From an uncultured Collinsella sp. (GTDB lineage: Bacteria; Actinomycetota; Coriobacteriia; Coriobacteriales; Coriobacteriaceae), in the NCBI GenBank assembly GCA_958423535.1, contig CATZRJ010000008.1:1-48830 (forward strand): a stretch of 48,830 nucleotides of DNA, in the 5' to 3' direction. Under the pieces are notes generated by a model, which worked only from the letters and a program-made list of their open reading frames with translations, was not told where the DNA came from and did no database searches. Numbering within the stretch: the first letter of the stretch is position 1; each line of letters starts with the position of its first letter. A program made the position numbers and the translations under genes. This document shows, piece by piece, positions 25,593 to 34,942 of this stretch.

Positions 25593-26948
25593 ATGAGCTA
25601 CACGCAGAAAGTTCTCGAAGAGCTCAAGGCCCGCTATCCCGAGCAGCCTGAGTTCATCCAGGCCGCGACCGAGATCCTCGGCACCATTCAGCCGGCGCTC
25701 GACGCCCACCCCGAGTACGAGGAGGCCGCCCTGCTGGAGCGCCTCGTCGAGCCCGAGCGCATCGTCATGTTCCGTGTTCCCTGGGTCGACGACCAGGGCA
25801 AGGTTCAGGTCAACCGTGGCTACCGCGTCGAGTTCAACTCTGCCATTGGACCCTACAAGGGCGGCCTGCGCTTTAACCCGACGGTCACCCTGGGCATGCT
25901 CAAGTTCCTGGGCCTGGAGCAGATCCTCAAGAACAGCCTGACCACCCTTCCCATGGGCGGCGGCAAGGGCGGCTCCGACTTTGACCCCAAGGGCAAGTCC
26001 AACAACGAGATCATGCATTTCTGCCAGTCCTTCATGACTGAGCTCTATCGCCACATTGGCCCCAACACCGACGTTCCCGCCGGCGACCTGGGCGTTGGCG
26101 GCCGCGAGGTTGCCTACCTGTTCGGTCAGTACAAGCGCCTGACCAACGAGTGGACCGGCGTCCTTACCGGCAAGGGCCTCTCCTTTGGCGGCTCGCTCGC
26201 CCGTACCGAGGCCACCGGCTACGGCCTGGTCTACTTTGTGGACGAGTACCTCAAGAGCCGCGGCGAGTCCTTCGAGGGCAAGAACGTCGTCGTTCACGGC
26301 TCCGGTAACGTCGCCATCTACGCGGTCCAGAAGGTCGCCCAGCTCGGCGGTAAGGTCCTGGCCTGCTCCGACACCCATGGCTGGGTCGAGGATCCCGATG
26401 GCATCGACTACACCGTGCTCGAGCATGTCTACAACAAGAAGCGCTCCGGCCACGACAAGGATGTCACGCTCGCTATGTACGTTGACGAGAAGCCCAACGC
26501 CGTGTGGCACGAGGGCGACGGCCGCGGCGTGTGGCAGCTTCCCTGCGACATCGCGCTGCCCTGTGCTCGCGAGAACACGCTGCTGCTCGAGGACGCCCAG
26601 GCGCTTGTCGCCAACGGCTGCAAGGTGGTCGGCGAGGGCGCGAACATGCCCACGACCATCGAGGCCACGAACTACTTCCAGGAGAACGGCGTCGCCTTCA
26701 TGCCCGGTAAGGCTGCTAACGCCGGTGGCGTGCTCGTGTCCGGCCTGGAGATGAGCCAGAACGCCGAGCACCTGTCCTGGACCTTCGAGGAGGTCGACGG
26801 CAAGCTCGAGCAGCTCATGCGCGGCATGTTCCACAACGTGGACGACACCGCCAAGGAGTATGGCCAGGAGGGCAACTTTGTCATGGGCGCCAACATCGCC
26901 GGCTTCCTGAAGGTTGCCGACGCCATGCTCGCCCAGGGTGTCTGCTAA
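25593..26948 (+). CDS. gdhA: Glutamate dehydrogenase (hexameric, probably NADP-linked)
   Basis: A 451-residue enzyme interconverting 2-oxoglutarate plus ammonia and glutamate. The substrate-binding segment PMGGGKGGSDFDP contains the catalytic-region Lys (residue 125), followed by GDLGVGGREVAYLFGQYK and the Rossmann region VVVHGSGNVAIYAVQK. The length equals the 450-residue class of bacterial GdhA. The ATG at 25593 follows TTGGAGGAAGC. It has its own terminator and is probably a single-gene unit for ammonia assimilation. Confidence 0.95.
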   Translation: MSYTQKVLEELKARYPEQPEFIQAATEILGTIQPALDAHPEYEEAALLERLVEPERIVMFRVPWVDDQGKVQVNRGYRVEFNSAIGPYKGGLRFNPTVTLGMLKFLGLEQILKNSLTTLPMGGGKGGSDFDPKGKSNNEIMHFCQSFMTELYRHIGPNTDVPAGDLGVGGREVAYLFGQYKRLTNEWTGVLTGKGLSFGGSLARTEATGYGLVYFVDEYLKSRGESFEGKNVVVHGSGNVAIYAVQKVAQLGGKVLACSDTHGWVEDPDGIDYTVLEHVYNKKRSGHDKDVTLAMYVDEKPNAVWHEGDGRGVWQLPCDIALPCARENTLLLEDAQALVANGCKVVGEGANMPTTIEATNYFQENGVAFMPGKAANAGGVLVSGLEMSQNAEHLSWTFEEVDGKLEQLMRGMFHNVDDTAKEYGQEGNFVMGANIAGFLKVADAMLAQGVC

Positions 26949-26975
26949 ATCTTCGCTCTATATAGCGTCTCAGAA

Positions 26976-27008
26976 GGCTCCCAGTCGTCTTGGCTGGGAG
27001 CCTTTTTT
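26976..27008 (+). terminator. Rho-independent terminator of gdhA
   Basis: GGCTCCCAG (26976-26984) pairs with CTGGGAGCC (26994-27002) and TTTTTT follows immediately. Confidence 0.92.
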
Positions 27009-27103
27009 GATCCGCATGCGACGGAGGAAAACGGTTCATTTTTTCCCGACACGAGCTGTGCCCCCTCGTTTGGTACACTTAAAGGTACTGGACAAGTGGA
27101 GAG

Positions 27104-28018
27104 ATGGGGGAGAACGTGCTCAAGTTCGGTACCTACGTCCGTGTTGGAAACGCGGCCGAAGCCTATGAGCTCTTACAGAAGAACCGCAACAACAAGATTG
27201 TGGGCGGCGGCATCTGGATGCGCCTGGGTTCGCGTCGAGTGGCGACGGCGATTGACCTTTCGGCCTGCGGGCTCGATCAAATCGAGGAGACCGAGACCGA
27301 GTTTCGCATCGGTGCCATGTGTACCCTGCGCCAGCTCGAGCGTCATGCCGAGCTCAACGCACTTGTCAACCATGTCTTTGAGTTCACCGTCCACGATATC
27401 GTGGGCGTGCAGCTGCGTAACACCGCCACGGTGGGCGGCAGCATCTATGGTCGCTTTGGCTTCTCTGACGTGCTCTCGGCGTTCCTGGCGCTCGATTCGT
27501 ATGTTGAGCTGACGGGCGCCGGCCGCGTGCCGCTCGCCGAGTTCGTCGACATGGGCTACGTGCGCGACGTTATTGAGCATGTCGTGGTCGTCAAGCACGA
27601 TTACCGTGCGAGCTACGAGGCCGTGCGCAAGGCCGCGACCGATTTCCCCTCCTTAAACGTCACCGCTGCCTGGTGGGACAACAGCTGGCATGTCACCGTG
27701 GGTGCCCGCCCGCTGCGCGCGACCTTGCTGCAGGGCGAGGCGTGCGGCCTTACCAACGAGCAGCCTTCCGAGGATGAGCTTCGCGCCCTTGCCGCATCCG
27801 TGCGTGCCCTGAGCTACGGCACCAACCTGTGGGGCTCGGCCGACTACCGCCGCCGCATCTCGGCCCCGCTGGCGATTCAGGCCGTGCGCCGCGCCGCCGG
27901 CATCGAGCTTTCGGCTGCGCTTGCCCACGAGCTCGAGGGCGTGCAGATTCCTAAGTTTGCCACGGACGAGTATTCCTGCCGCCGCGTGCCCGGCGTCGAT
28001 TCTAGCGAGGTGCGCTAA
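27104..28018 (+). CDS. FAD-binding subunit of a molybdenum hydroxylase
   Basis: A 304-residue CoxM/XdhB-like flavoprotein. It shows the family FAD contacts in a compact form: KIVGGGIWMRLG near residue 30 and AMCTLRQLE, then VQLRNTATVGGSIYGRFGFSDVL near 105-127. The C-terminal CODH-FAD domain (about 175-280) is present. It overlaps the following Mo subunit gene by one base (TAATG), so the two form one enzyme: electrons pass from Mo through [2Fe-2S] clusters to FAD. The start could also be GTG at 27116. Confidence 0.88.
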   Translation: MGENVLKFGTYVRVGNAAEAYELLQKNRNNKIVGGGIWMRLGSRRVATAIDLSACGLDQIEETETEFRIGAMCTLRQLERHAELNALVNHVFEFTVHDIVGVQLRNTATVGGSIYGRFGFSDVLSAFLALDSYVELTGAGRVPLAEFVDMGYVRDVIEHVVVVKHDYRASYEAVRKAATDFPSLNVTAAWWDNSWHVTVGARPLRATLLQGEACGLTNEQPSEDELRALAASVRALSYGTNLWGSADYRRRISAPLAIQAVRRAAGIELSAALAHELEGVQIPKFATDEYSCRRVPGVDSSEVR

Positions 28019-30849
28019 TGGCTGCCAAACTCATCGATCTTTCCTTTACGCTCAACGGCCGCAAGGTCAAGGTTCGGATTGCCCCCGACACCATGCTCTT
28101 TGCGCTGCTGCGCGAGCAGGGTTGCGCGTCGGTGCGCTGCGCCTGCGAGACCACCAACTGCGGCCTGTGCACGGTGTGGCTCGATGGCGACCCGGTGCTG
28201 AGCTGCTCGGTTCCCGCCGCGCGCGTCGAGGGCCGCTCCATCACCACGCTCGAGGGCCTCAAGGCCGAGTCCGAGGCACTCGCCCGCGCGATGGCCGCCG
28301 AAGGCGCCGAGCAGTGCGGTTTTTGCGCCCCCGGCCTTATTATGAACGTGCTGGCGCTTGCCCGCGCCGCCAAGGAGGACCCGAGCCTCGTTGCCACGCG
28401 CGAGGAGCTCTCGCGCCAGCTCGCCGGCAACCTCTGCCGTTGCAGCGGCTACGAGAGCCAGCTGCGCGCCATCGTGCGCTTCCTCAACGAGTCCGGCGTG
28501 CAGCTGGGCTTCGAGATGCCCGAGCTGCCGGTCAACGACACCAGCTGCGACGGCGTCTCGTACAAGCAGATCACCCACAAGCAGCCCAAGAAGGACTCGA
28601 AGGCCCTGCTCGAGGGTCGTCCCGTCTACACGGGCGACCTGGTGCCCGCCGGCGCCCTGATCGTCAAGCTCAAGCGCAGCCCGTATGCCCGAGCCAAGAT
28701 CCGCTCCATCGATACGTCGCGCGCCCTGAAGGTGCCCGGTGTGGTGGGCGTCTACACCTACGAGGATGTGCCCCAGCGTCGCTTTACCATTGCCGGCCAG
28801 AGCTATCCGCAGCCGAGTCCCTACGACCGCCTGATCCTCGAGAACCTGGTGCGCTACCAAAACGAGGAGGTGGCGATCGTCGCCGCCGAGACCGAGGAGG
28901 CCGCCGACAAGGCGCTCAAGCTCATCAAGGTCGACTACGAGGTGCTCGAGCCGCTGCTCGACTTTACCCAGGCACTCGATAACGACATCGTGGTCCACCC
29001 CGAGGGCGACGTGACCTTTATGTTCCCGCAGGGCGGCGACGTCTCGCGCAACTTGGTATGCAGCGGCACGAGCGACTTTGGCGACTTGGACGAGGCCTTC
29101 GCCCAGAGCGACATCGTCTTCACCCGCACCTACACCAGCCAGGCCACACAGACCGCGCCCATGGAAACCTTCCGCGCCTTCGCGACGACCGACGCGTTCG
29201 GGCGCATCTCGGTGACCACCTCCACACAGGTGCCTTTCCACGTGCGCCGCATGGTCGCGCAGTCGCTCGGTATTCCGCAGTCGCAGGTGCAAGTCATTAA
29301 GCCGCGCATCGGTGGCGGCTTTGGCTCCAAGCAGACGGGTTGCTGCGAGATCTTCGTGGCGTTCGTCACCCAGCAGACCGGCCGTCCGAGCTACTGCTGC
29401 TACACCCGCGAGGAGACCATCACCGCGGGCAATTCGCGACATCAGATGCAGATGACCGTCAAGCTGGGCGCCATGAACGACGGCACCATCACGGCCATCG
29501 ACCTGCATACGCTGTCCAACGCCGGTGCGTACGGCGAGCATGCCACCACGACGATCGGCCTCTCGGGTCACAAGAGCCTGCCCATCTACAACCACGTGAA
29601 GGCGAGCCGCTTTAGCTGGGACGCCGTCTACACCAACACCAACCGCGGCGGCGCGTATCGCGGCTACGGTGCCACCCAGGGCCAGTTTGCCGTGGAGAGC
29701 GCCGTCAACGAGCTCGCCGACATGCTGCACATGGACCCTGCCGATCTGCGCCTTAAGAACATCGTGCGCGAGGGCGAGATCATGCCGCAGTACTACAACG
29801 AGAAGCTCAACGCCTGCGCGCTCGACCGCTGCCTGCTGCGCGCGATGGACATGATCGGTTGGCGTGACAAGCCGCTGGCCGTAGACCTGGGCGACCGTGT
29901 GCGCGCCCTGGGCTGTGCGCTCACCATGCAGGGCTCGGGCATTTCCAACGTGGATATCGCCGGCATCGACATGCGCCTGGAAGAGGACGGCTTCATTACC
30001 ATCGGCACCGGCGCCACCGATAACGGCATGGGCGTCGACACGATCCTGGCGCAGATTGCCGCCGAGGAGCTGGGCGTGGAGAGCTCGCTGATCGTGGTGC
30101 GCGGCGTGGACACCGACGTGTCGCCGTTCGATGCCGGCTCGTACGCGAGCTCGGGCACGTACGTGACGGGCCTGGCAGCCAAGAACGCTGCGACCGAGCT
30201 GCGTGAGAAGATCTGCACCAAGGCCGCCCAGATGTGGGACGTGGATGCCGCCGATGTGGTTTTCGACGGCCAGTACGTGCGTCTTTCCGACGAGCGCGCC
30301 GCGCGCGAGCAGAACCGCTACCTCACGCTGCGCGACTTTGCCAACCTGTGCGTCAAGAACATCGCGGGCGGCGACGCGCTCACCTCGCATGCCTCTGCCT
30401 GCCTGCCCGTTTCGCCTCCGCCGTTTATGGCCGGCATTGCCGAGGTCGAGGTCGACAAGGCCACCGGCAAGGTGACTGTGGTGGATTACGCCGCTGCTGT
30501 TGACTGCGGCACCGTGATCAACGAGGCGCTCGCGCGCGTCCAGGCCGAGGGCGGCATTGCCCAGGGTATTGGTCACGCGCTCTACGAGATTGTCGAGCAC
30601 GACGACCGCGGCCGCCTGCGCACCGGCAACTTTATGAGCTACAAGCTGCCCACGCGCCTGGATATCGGTAGCATTCGCGTGGCCTTTGAGCCGAGCTACG
30701 AGCCGACGGGCCCGTTTGGCGCCAAATCGATCGGCGAGGTCGTCATTAACACGCCGCTCGCCGCCGTTGCCTCGGCCGTCGCACACGCCACCGGCCACCA
30801 GGTCCGCTCGCTGCCGATCACGCCCGAGAAGGCCCTGCTGGGGGAGTAG
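28018..30849 (+). CDS. Molybdenum hydroxylase, fused [2Fe-2S] and Mo subunit
   Basis: A 943-residue fusion of the small iron-sulfur subunit (residues 1-165) and the xanthine dehydrogenase-type Mo subunit. The first cluster motif is CETTNCGLC plus an upstream and downstream Cys; the second is CGFCAPG with CRCSGY. The Mo part has GGGFGSKQTG, NRGGAYRGYGATQ and GAKSIGEV, whose Glu907 corresponds to the catalytic Glu of the family. Substrate (purine, nicotinate or another heterocycle or aldehyde) cannot be fixed. Proximity to selABC, mobA and DUF3343 raises the possibility that it is a selenium-dependent molybdenum hydroxylase, but no yqeB or yqeC-type gene is visible. Confidence 0.88.
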   Translation: MAAKLIDLSFTLNGRKVKVRIAPDTMLFALLREQGCASVRCACETTNCGLCTVWLDGDPVLSCSVPAARVEGRSITTLEGLKAESEALARAMAAEGAEQCGFCAPGLIMNVLALARAAKEDPSLVATREELSRQLAGNLCRCSGYESQLRAIVRFLNESGVQLGFEMPELPVNDTSCDGVSYKQITHKQPKKDSKALLEGRPVYTGDLVPAGALIVKLKRSPYARAKIRSIDTSRALKVPGVVGVYTYEDVPQRRFTIAGQSYPQPSPYDRLILENLVRYQNEEVAIVAAETEEAADKALKLIKVDYEVLEPLLDFTQALDNDIVVHPEGDVTFMFPQGGDVSRNLVCSGTSDFGDLDEAFAQSDIVFTRTYTSQATQTAPMETFRAFATTDAFGRISVTTSTQVPFHVRRMVAQSLGIPQSQVQVIKPRIGGGFGSKQTGCCEIFVAFVTQQTGRPSYCCYTREETITAGNSRHQMQMTVKLGAMNDGTITAIDLHTLSNAGAYGEHATTTIGLSGHKSLPIYNHVKASRFSWDAVYTNTNRGGAYRGYGATQGQFAVESAVNELADMLHMDPADLRLKNIVREGEIMPQYYNEKLNACALDRCLLRAMDMIGWRDKPLAVDLGDRVRALGCALTMQGSGISNVDIAGIDMRLEEDGFITIGTGATDNGMGVDTILAQIAAEELGVESSLIVVRGVDTDVSPFDAGSYASSGTYVTGLAAKNAATELREKICTKAAQMWDVDAADVVFDGQYVRLSDERAAREQNRYLTLRDFANLCVKNIAGGDALTSHASACLPVSPPPFMAGIAEVEVDKATGKVTVVDYAAAVDCGTVINEALARVQAEGGIAQGIGHALYEIVEHDDRGRLRTGNFMSYKLPTRLDIGSIRVAFEPSYEPTGPFGAKSIGEVVINTPLAAVASAVAHATGHQVRSLPITPEKALLGE

Positions 30850-30873
30850 CGGGTCAGCGAACAAGTCGTAATT

Positions 30874-30903
30874 GGCGGGGCGGGGCAACTCGCCCCGCCT
30901 TTT
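30874..30903 (+). terminator. Terminator after the molybdenum hydroxylase genes
   Basis: GGCGGGGCG (30874-30882) pairs with CGCCCCGCC (30891-30899) across an 8-nt loop and TTTT follows. Confidence 0.85.
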
Positions 30904-30987
30904 GCACTCGTGGTGAGGTCGTGAGCTAAAAACGTGTGCGTGCGCTTGCCGCTCGTATCTGCTATCATTCCTAGTCTGTGCGCTCAT

Positions 30988-31081
30988 GCGGGCGTGGCGG
31001 AATTGGTAGACGCGCCAGATTTAGGTTCTGGTGGGATTCTCGTGAAGGTTCGAGTCCTTTCGCCCGCACCAACGCACCCGC
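30988..31081 (+). tRNA. tRNA-Leu (anticodon TAG)
   Basis: Acceptor stem GCGGGCG (30988-30994) pairs with CGCCCGC (31071-31077). The anticodon stem CCAGA/TCTGG holds loop TTTAGGT with TAG at 31022-31024. A class II variable arm (GGGATTCTCGT) and T arm with TTCGAGT follow, then discriminator A and encoded CCA. It lies 81 bp upstream of tig. Confidence 0.97.
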
Positions 31082-31107
31082 GTCGGCTTATGCCCTCGCG
31101 ACGCTTG

Positions 31108-31137
31108 TTGCATAAAGGTACCAGCACCTCAGATAAG
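31108..31137 (+). promoter_or_regulatory. Possible promoter of tig
   Basis: TTGCAT (31108-31113) and GATAAG (31132-31137) are 18 bp apart, placing transcription start close to the ribosome site of tig. Moderate match only. Confidence 0.3.
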
Positions 31138-31161
31138 CTGGGCAGTATGAGGAGGAACGTG

Positions 31162-32460
31162 TTGAACATCACCGCTTCTGACGTCAAGGACGCCAAGCTC
31201 ACCGCTACGGTCACCATCCCGGCCGCCGACGTCGACGCCGCGATCAAGAAGGCCTACAAGGACACCGCCAAGAAGTACCGCTTCCCGGGCTTCCGCGCCG
31301 GTAAGGCCCCCCGTCCGGTCATCGACTCCGCTCTTGGCGCCGAGGCTACCCTCGCTCAGGCCACCAACGACCTGATCGCCGCCAACGAGCCCGCCGTCCT
31401 CAACGAGCTGGACATCGTCCCCACCAAGAGCGGTGACTACAAGGAGCTCGACCTCGCCAAGGATCACGAGGACTACACCTACACCGTCGAGTTCTCCCTG
31501 CGTCCTGCCGCTGAGCTCTCCTCCTTCGACGCTGTCGAGATCGAGATGCCCCCTGCGGAGGTCACCGAGTCCGAGATCAACAACCAGGTCGAGATGCTCC
31601 TCAACTACCGTGCCACCTTCGAGGACGTCGAGGGTCGCGCCGTCGAGGCCGAGGACTACGTCACCGTCGACCTCAAGGCCGTCGAGAACGCCGACAACTT
31701 CGCCGCCGGGGGCCGTATGCTCATCGCCGGTAGCGACAGCAACCCCAAGGAGTTCAACGAGGCCCTGATCGGCGCTAACGTTGACGACGTCAAGACCGTC
31801 ACCTGGACCGACGAGGTCGAGGAGGGCGAGGAGGCCGAGACCCACACCGTCGAGGTCACCGTCAAGGGCATCAAGGTCCGCAACACCCCGGAGCTCACCG
31901 ATGAGCTCGTCAAGTCCGACTTCGGCTTCGACAGCATCGACGCCATGCGCGACGCCATCAAGATCGAGATCGAGCAGGACAAGGCTTCCCGCCTCCCGGC
32001 CGAGAAGGAGAACCGTTGCGTCTCCGCTCTCGCCGAGCGCCTGCAGCTCGAGGAGATGGACGCCGACTACGAGCAGTCCGTCTTTGAGGAGCTTGGCCAG
32101 AACTTCCTGTCCAACCTCGCTGCCCGCGGCATGACGCTGGACACCTGGCTGCCCGCTTCCGGCCTGACCATGGAGCAGTTCATCGGCGACCTGCACAAGC
32201 AGGCCAACGACGTCGCCCGTGAGTCCCTGGCTCTCGACGCCCTCGCCCGTGAGCTCAAGATCGAGGTCACCGAGGACGACATCAACGCCGAGTTCGAGAA
32301 GGCCGGCGTCAAGGACGTCGAGGCTTCCAAGGCCGAGTTCATCGCCGATGGCCGCATGCCTGCCGTCCGCGAGTCCATCCGTCGCTCCAAGGCCGTCGAC
32401 CACCTGGTCGAGAACGCCAAGGTGACCGAGGTCGACGAGACCGCCAAGGACGCCGAGTAA
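31162..32460 (+). CDS. tig: Trigger factor
   Basis: A 432-residue ribosome-associated chaperone and peptidyl-prolyl isomerase. The ribosome-binding signature GFRAGKAPR is near residue 43, the FKBP-like domain covers about 145-240 and the helical C-terminal arm follows, rich in Glu/Lys. The start is uncertain: TTG at 31162 has AGGAGG six bases upstream and gives MNITASDVK; GTG at 31159 and ATG at 31147 are also in frame, but the latter would place its own ribosome site inside the gene. Upstream of clpP and clpX as in many bacteria. Confidence 0.93.
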   Translation: MNITASDVKDAKLTATVTIPAADVDAAIKKAYKDTAKKYRFPGFRAGKAPRPVIDSALGAEATLAQATNDLIAANEPAVLNELDIVPTKSGDYKELDLAKDHEDYTYTVEFSLRPAAELSSFDAVEIEMPPAEVTESEINNQVEMLLNYRATFEDVEGRAVEAEDYVTVDLKAVENADNFAAGGRMLIAGSDSNPKEFNEALIGANVDDVKTVTWTDEVEEGEEAETHTVEVTVKGIKVRNTPELTDELVKSDFGFDSIDAMRDAIKIEIEQDKASRLPAEKENRCVSALAERLQLEEMDADYEQSVFEELGQNFLSNLAARGMTLDTWLPASGLTMEQFIGDLHKQANDVARESLALDALARELKIEVTEDDINAEFEKAGVKDVEASKAEFIADGRMPAVRESIRRSKAVDHLVENAKVTEVDETAKDAE

Positions 32461-32536
32461 TTCTCGCCACCTTTCCCACGAGCGCATGCGTGCGCCCGTG
32501 ATGGGGTAAAGTTATACACCGGTTATCCGGTAGCTT

Positions 32537-32580
32537 CGTACGGTGCCAGCCAATGCATAGCATGCGGGCACCGTACGTTT
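32537..32580 (+). terminator. Terminator-like hairpin between tig and clpP
   Basis: CGTACGGTGCC (32537-32547) pairs perfectly with GGCACCGTACG (32567-32577), followed by TTTATCT. The T run is short, so partial read-through into clpP is possible. Confidence 0.6.
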
Positions 32581-32611
32581 ATCTAGAACCAATTTGGTCC
32601 GCAAGAGAGAA

Positions 32612-33244
32612 ATGGAGATGCGTATGATCGCTAAGTTCGATTCCGCCCTCGTGCCATACGTTATCGAGCAGACGCCGCGCGGCGAGCGCAGCTACGATAT
32701 CTATTCGCGCCTGCTCAACGACCGCATCATCTTCTTGGGCGAGGAGATCAACTCCGTCAGCGCCAACCTGGTCGTTGCCCAGCTGCTGCATCTTGAGAGC
32801 CAGGATGCCGAGAAGGATATCTCGCTCTACATCAATTCGCCCGGTGGCGAGGTCTACTCCGGCCTAGCGATTCTTGACACTATGAACTTCATTAAGCCGC
32901 AGGTCTCGACCATCTGCGTCGGTATGGCCGCGTCCATGGCTGCCGTGCTGCTTTCGGCCGGCGCCAAGGGCAAGCGCTTCTGCCTGCCGCACTCCAAGGT
33001 CATGATTCACCAGCCCAGCGGCGGTGCCCAGGGCCAGCAGACCGAGATCGAGATCGTGGCCGAGGAGATCAAGAAGACCCGCCGCGAGCTCAACCAGATC
33101 CTGTCCGACGCCTCGGGTCAGCCCATCGAGAAGGTCCAGGCCGATACCGAGCGCGACAACTACCTGACTGCTGCCGAGGCCCTCGACTACGGTCTGATCG
33201 ACCGTATCGTCACCTCGCGCGACCTCGCCGCGAAGGACGCCTAG
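32612..33244 (+). CDS. clpP: ATP-dependent Clp protease proteolytic subunit
   Basis: A 210-residue serine protease. The catalytic Ser is in GMAASMAAVL, the His in KVMIHQPSGG, and the Asp follows in the DTERD region. The N terminus contains VPYVIEQTPRGERSYDIYSRLL, which forms the axial loops. Three in-frame ATG codons (32612, 32618, 32624) are possible starts; the first has AAGAGAG upstream and the third has GGAG at good distance. The partner ATPase gene clpX begins two bases after the stop codon. Confidence 0.95.
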   Translation: MEMRMIAKFDSALVPYVIEQTPRGERSYDIYSRLLNDRIIFLGEEINSVSANLVVAQLLHLESQDAEKDISLYINSPGGEVYSGLAILDTMNFIKPQVSTICVGMAASMAAVLLSAGAKGKRFCLPHSKVMIHQPSGGAQGQQTEIEIVAEEIKKTRRELNQILSDASGQPIEKVQADTERDNYLTAAEALDYGLIDRIVTSRDLAAKDA

Positions 33245-33245
33245 G

Positions 33246-34655
33246 ATGGCCGGTAACATGCAGGACGGCTTCGACGAGAACGGCAACCCCATTCGCTGCT
33301 CCTTCTGCGGAAAAGAGCAGGGTCAGGTTCGCCGCCTGGTGAAGGGTCCGACCAATATCTTTATCTGCGACGAGTGCGTTGCCGCCTGCTCCGAGATTTT
33401 GGAGGAGTCGCTGGCTTCGGACTTTATGGACGCCGCCCGTAACGGCAAGCTGCCGGGCTTCCTCAACGATCACAGCCAGGCTGCCGGGCAGCCTGCCGTG
33501 GATCCCGAGGCCGAGGGCTTTGAGCTCGAGGACGACGCCCGTCAGGTCATTACGCACGTGCCGACGCCGCACGAGATCTATGACGAGCTTTCGGCTTATG
33601 TCATGGGCCAGGAGGACGCCAAGCGTGCCATGTCGGTTGCCGTGTACAACCATTACCGCCGTGTGATCGAGGGCGGTGCTGCGCTTTCGGCCTTTGACGA
33701 CGGCTTGGACTCGCAGCTCGGTGATGATATGGACGAGGTGGAGCTCGCCAAGTCCAACATTTTGCTGCTCGGTCCCACCGGTACCGGTAAGACCCTGCTC
33801 GCCCAGACGCTCGCGCGCATCCTCGAGGTGCCGTTTGCCATCGCCGACGCCACCGCGCTCACTGAGGCCGGTTACGTGGGCGAGGATGTGGAGAACATCC
33901 TGCTCAAGCTCATCAACGCCGCCGATGGCGATATCGAGCGCGCACAGGTCGGTATCATCTACGTTGACGAGATCGACAAGATCGCCCGCAAGGCGGAGAA
34001 CCTCTCCATTACCCGCGATGTTTCGGGCGAGGGCGTTCAGCAGGCGCTGCTTAAGATTCTTGAGGGTACGGTGGCAAGCGTTCCGCCCACCGGCGGCCGC
34101 AAGCATCCCCAGCAGGAGCTGCTGCAGATCGACACGACCAACATCCTGTTTATCTGCGGCGGTGCCTTTGTGGGTCTGGACAAGATCATCGCCGACCGTG
34201 TGGGCAACAAGGGCGTTGGCTTTAACTCCGAGATCGCCGGCCCCACCTCGGTCGACGAGAACGACCTGCTGCGTCAGGTGCTCCCGCAGGACCTCAACGC
34301 CTTTGGCATGATCCCCGAGTTTGTGGGACGTACGCCCGTCGTCACCCAGACGCAGGCGCTCGACGAGGACGACCTGGTGTCGATCCTGACCGAGCCCAAG
34401 AACGCTGTTGTGCGCCAGTATCGTAAGATGTTCCAGCTCGAGGACGTTGAGCTTGAGTTTGAGGACGCCGCCCTGCACGAGATCGCCCGCATGGCGCTTG
34501 CCCGCAAGACCGGCGCCCGCGGCCTGCGCTCCATCTGCGAGGACGTGCTGCAGCAGACGATGTTCGACCTGCCCAGCGAGGAAGGCGTCGCCAAGGTCAT
34601 CGTGACCGAAGCCTCCGTAAAGGGCGAAGAGCAGCCCCAACGCATTTACGGGTAA
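33246..34655 (+). CDS. clpX: Clp protease ATP-binding subunit ClpX
   Basis: A 469-residue AAA+ unfoldase. The N-terminal C4 zinc domain is CSFCGKEQ...CDECVAAC (residues 18-43). Walker A is GPTGTGKT (176-183), Walker B is IIYVDEID, and the ClpP-contacting loop and sensor regions follow. It is slightly longer than E. coli ClpX because of an acidic linker (about 70-105) between the zinc domain and the ATPase. Co-transcribed with clpP. Confidence 0.97.
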   Translation: MAGNMQDGFDENGNPIRCSFCGKEQGQVRRLVKGPTNIFICDECVAACSEILEESLASDFMDAARNGKLPGFLNDHSQAAGQPAVDPEAEGFELEDDARQVITHVPTPHEIYDELSAYVMGQEDAKRAMSVAVYNHYRRVIEGGAALSAFDDGLDSQLGDDMDEVELAKSNILLLGPTGTGKTLLAQTLARILEVPFAIADATALTEAGYVGEDVENILLKLINAADGDIERAQVGIIYVDEIDKIARKAENLSITRDVSGEGVQQALLKILEGTVASVPPTGGRKHPQQELLQIDTTNILFICGGAFVGLDKIIADRVGNKGVGFNSEIAGPTSVDENDLLRQVLPQDLNAFGMIPEFVGRTPVVTQTQALDEDDLVSILTEPKNAVVRQYRKMFQLEDVELEFEDAALHEIARMALARKTGARGLRSICEDVLQQTMFDLPSEEGVAKVIVTEASVKGEEQPQRIYG

Positions 34656-34676
34656 ACAAGCCAAAAACGTGTTTGC

Positions 34677-34718
34677 AAATAGCCTCCGACCACCCGCGGT
34701 CGGAGGCTATTTTATATA
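34677..34718 (+). terminator. Terminator after clpX
   Basis: A 15-bp perfect stem (34677-34691 with 34698-34712) has loop ACCCGC and is followed by TTTATATATA. The A run on its left side would let it work for both strands. Confidence 0.9.
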
Positions 34719-34806
34719 TACGCAATAACCCCAACTACCTGTGCTATTCTGTGTGTTTGTTTAAGCCTCGGCAAAGTCAATTCAGACTGAAGTAATCGAT
34801 ACCTAA

Positions 34807-34922
34807 GGGGAGGAATGTAGGCCCGATTTTCGTAGATTCCGCACGAGCCGAAGACCACTTAATGTGGTCTTCGAGCGAGCCCAGGACCTGACCGAGCGAA
34901 AATCGGGCCTACATTCCTCCCC
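34807..34922 (+). repeat. Nested palindromic element V, leader of valS
   Basis: A perfect 26-bp inverted repeat (34807-34832 with 34897-34922) encloses a 10-bp hairpin (34849-34858 with 34864-34873, loop TTAAT). The core contains TTCCGCACG before and CAGGAC after the inner hairpin. The same core, in reverse orientation and with different stem sequences, occurs at 37665-37753. The element ends nine bases before the valS ribosome site. No T-box signature is present. Confidence 0.8.
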
Positions 34923-34942
34923 GGCGGGACAGGGAGAGATAT

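Noticed and set aside
28015..30987. 990-residue open frame on the minus strand
   Set aside because: It lies opposite the molybdenum hydroxylase gene and has no recognisable family features.
34740..34942. T-box riboswitch controlling valS
   Set aside because: No T-box antiterminator sequence (AGGGTGG-type) or terminator is present; the region is filled by the nested palindrome.
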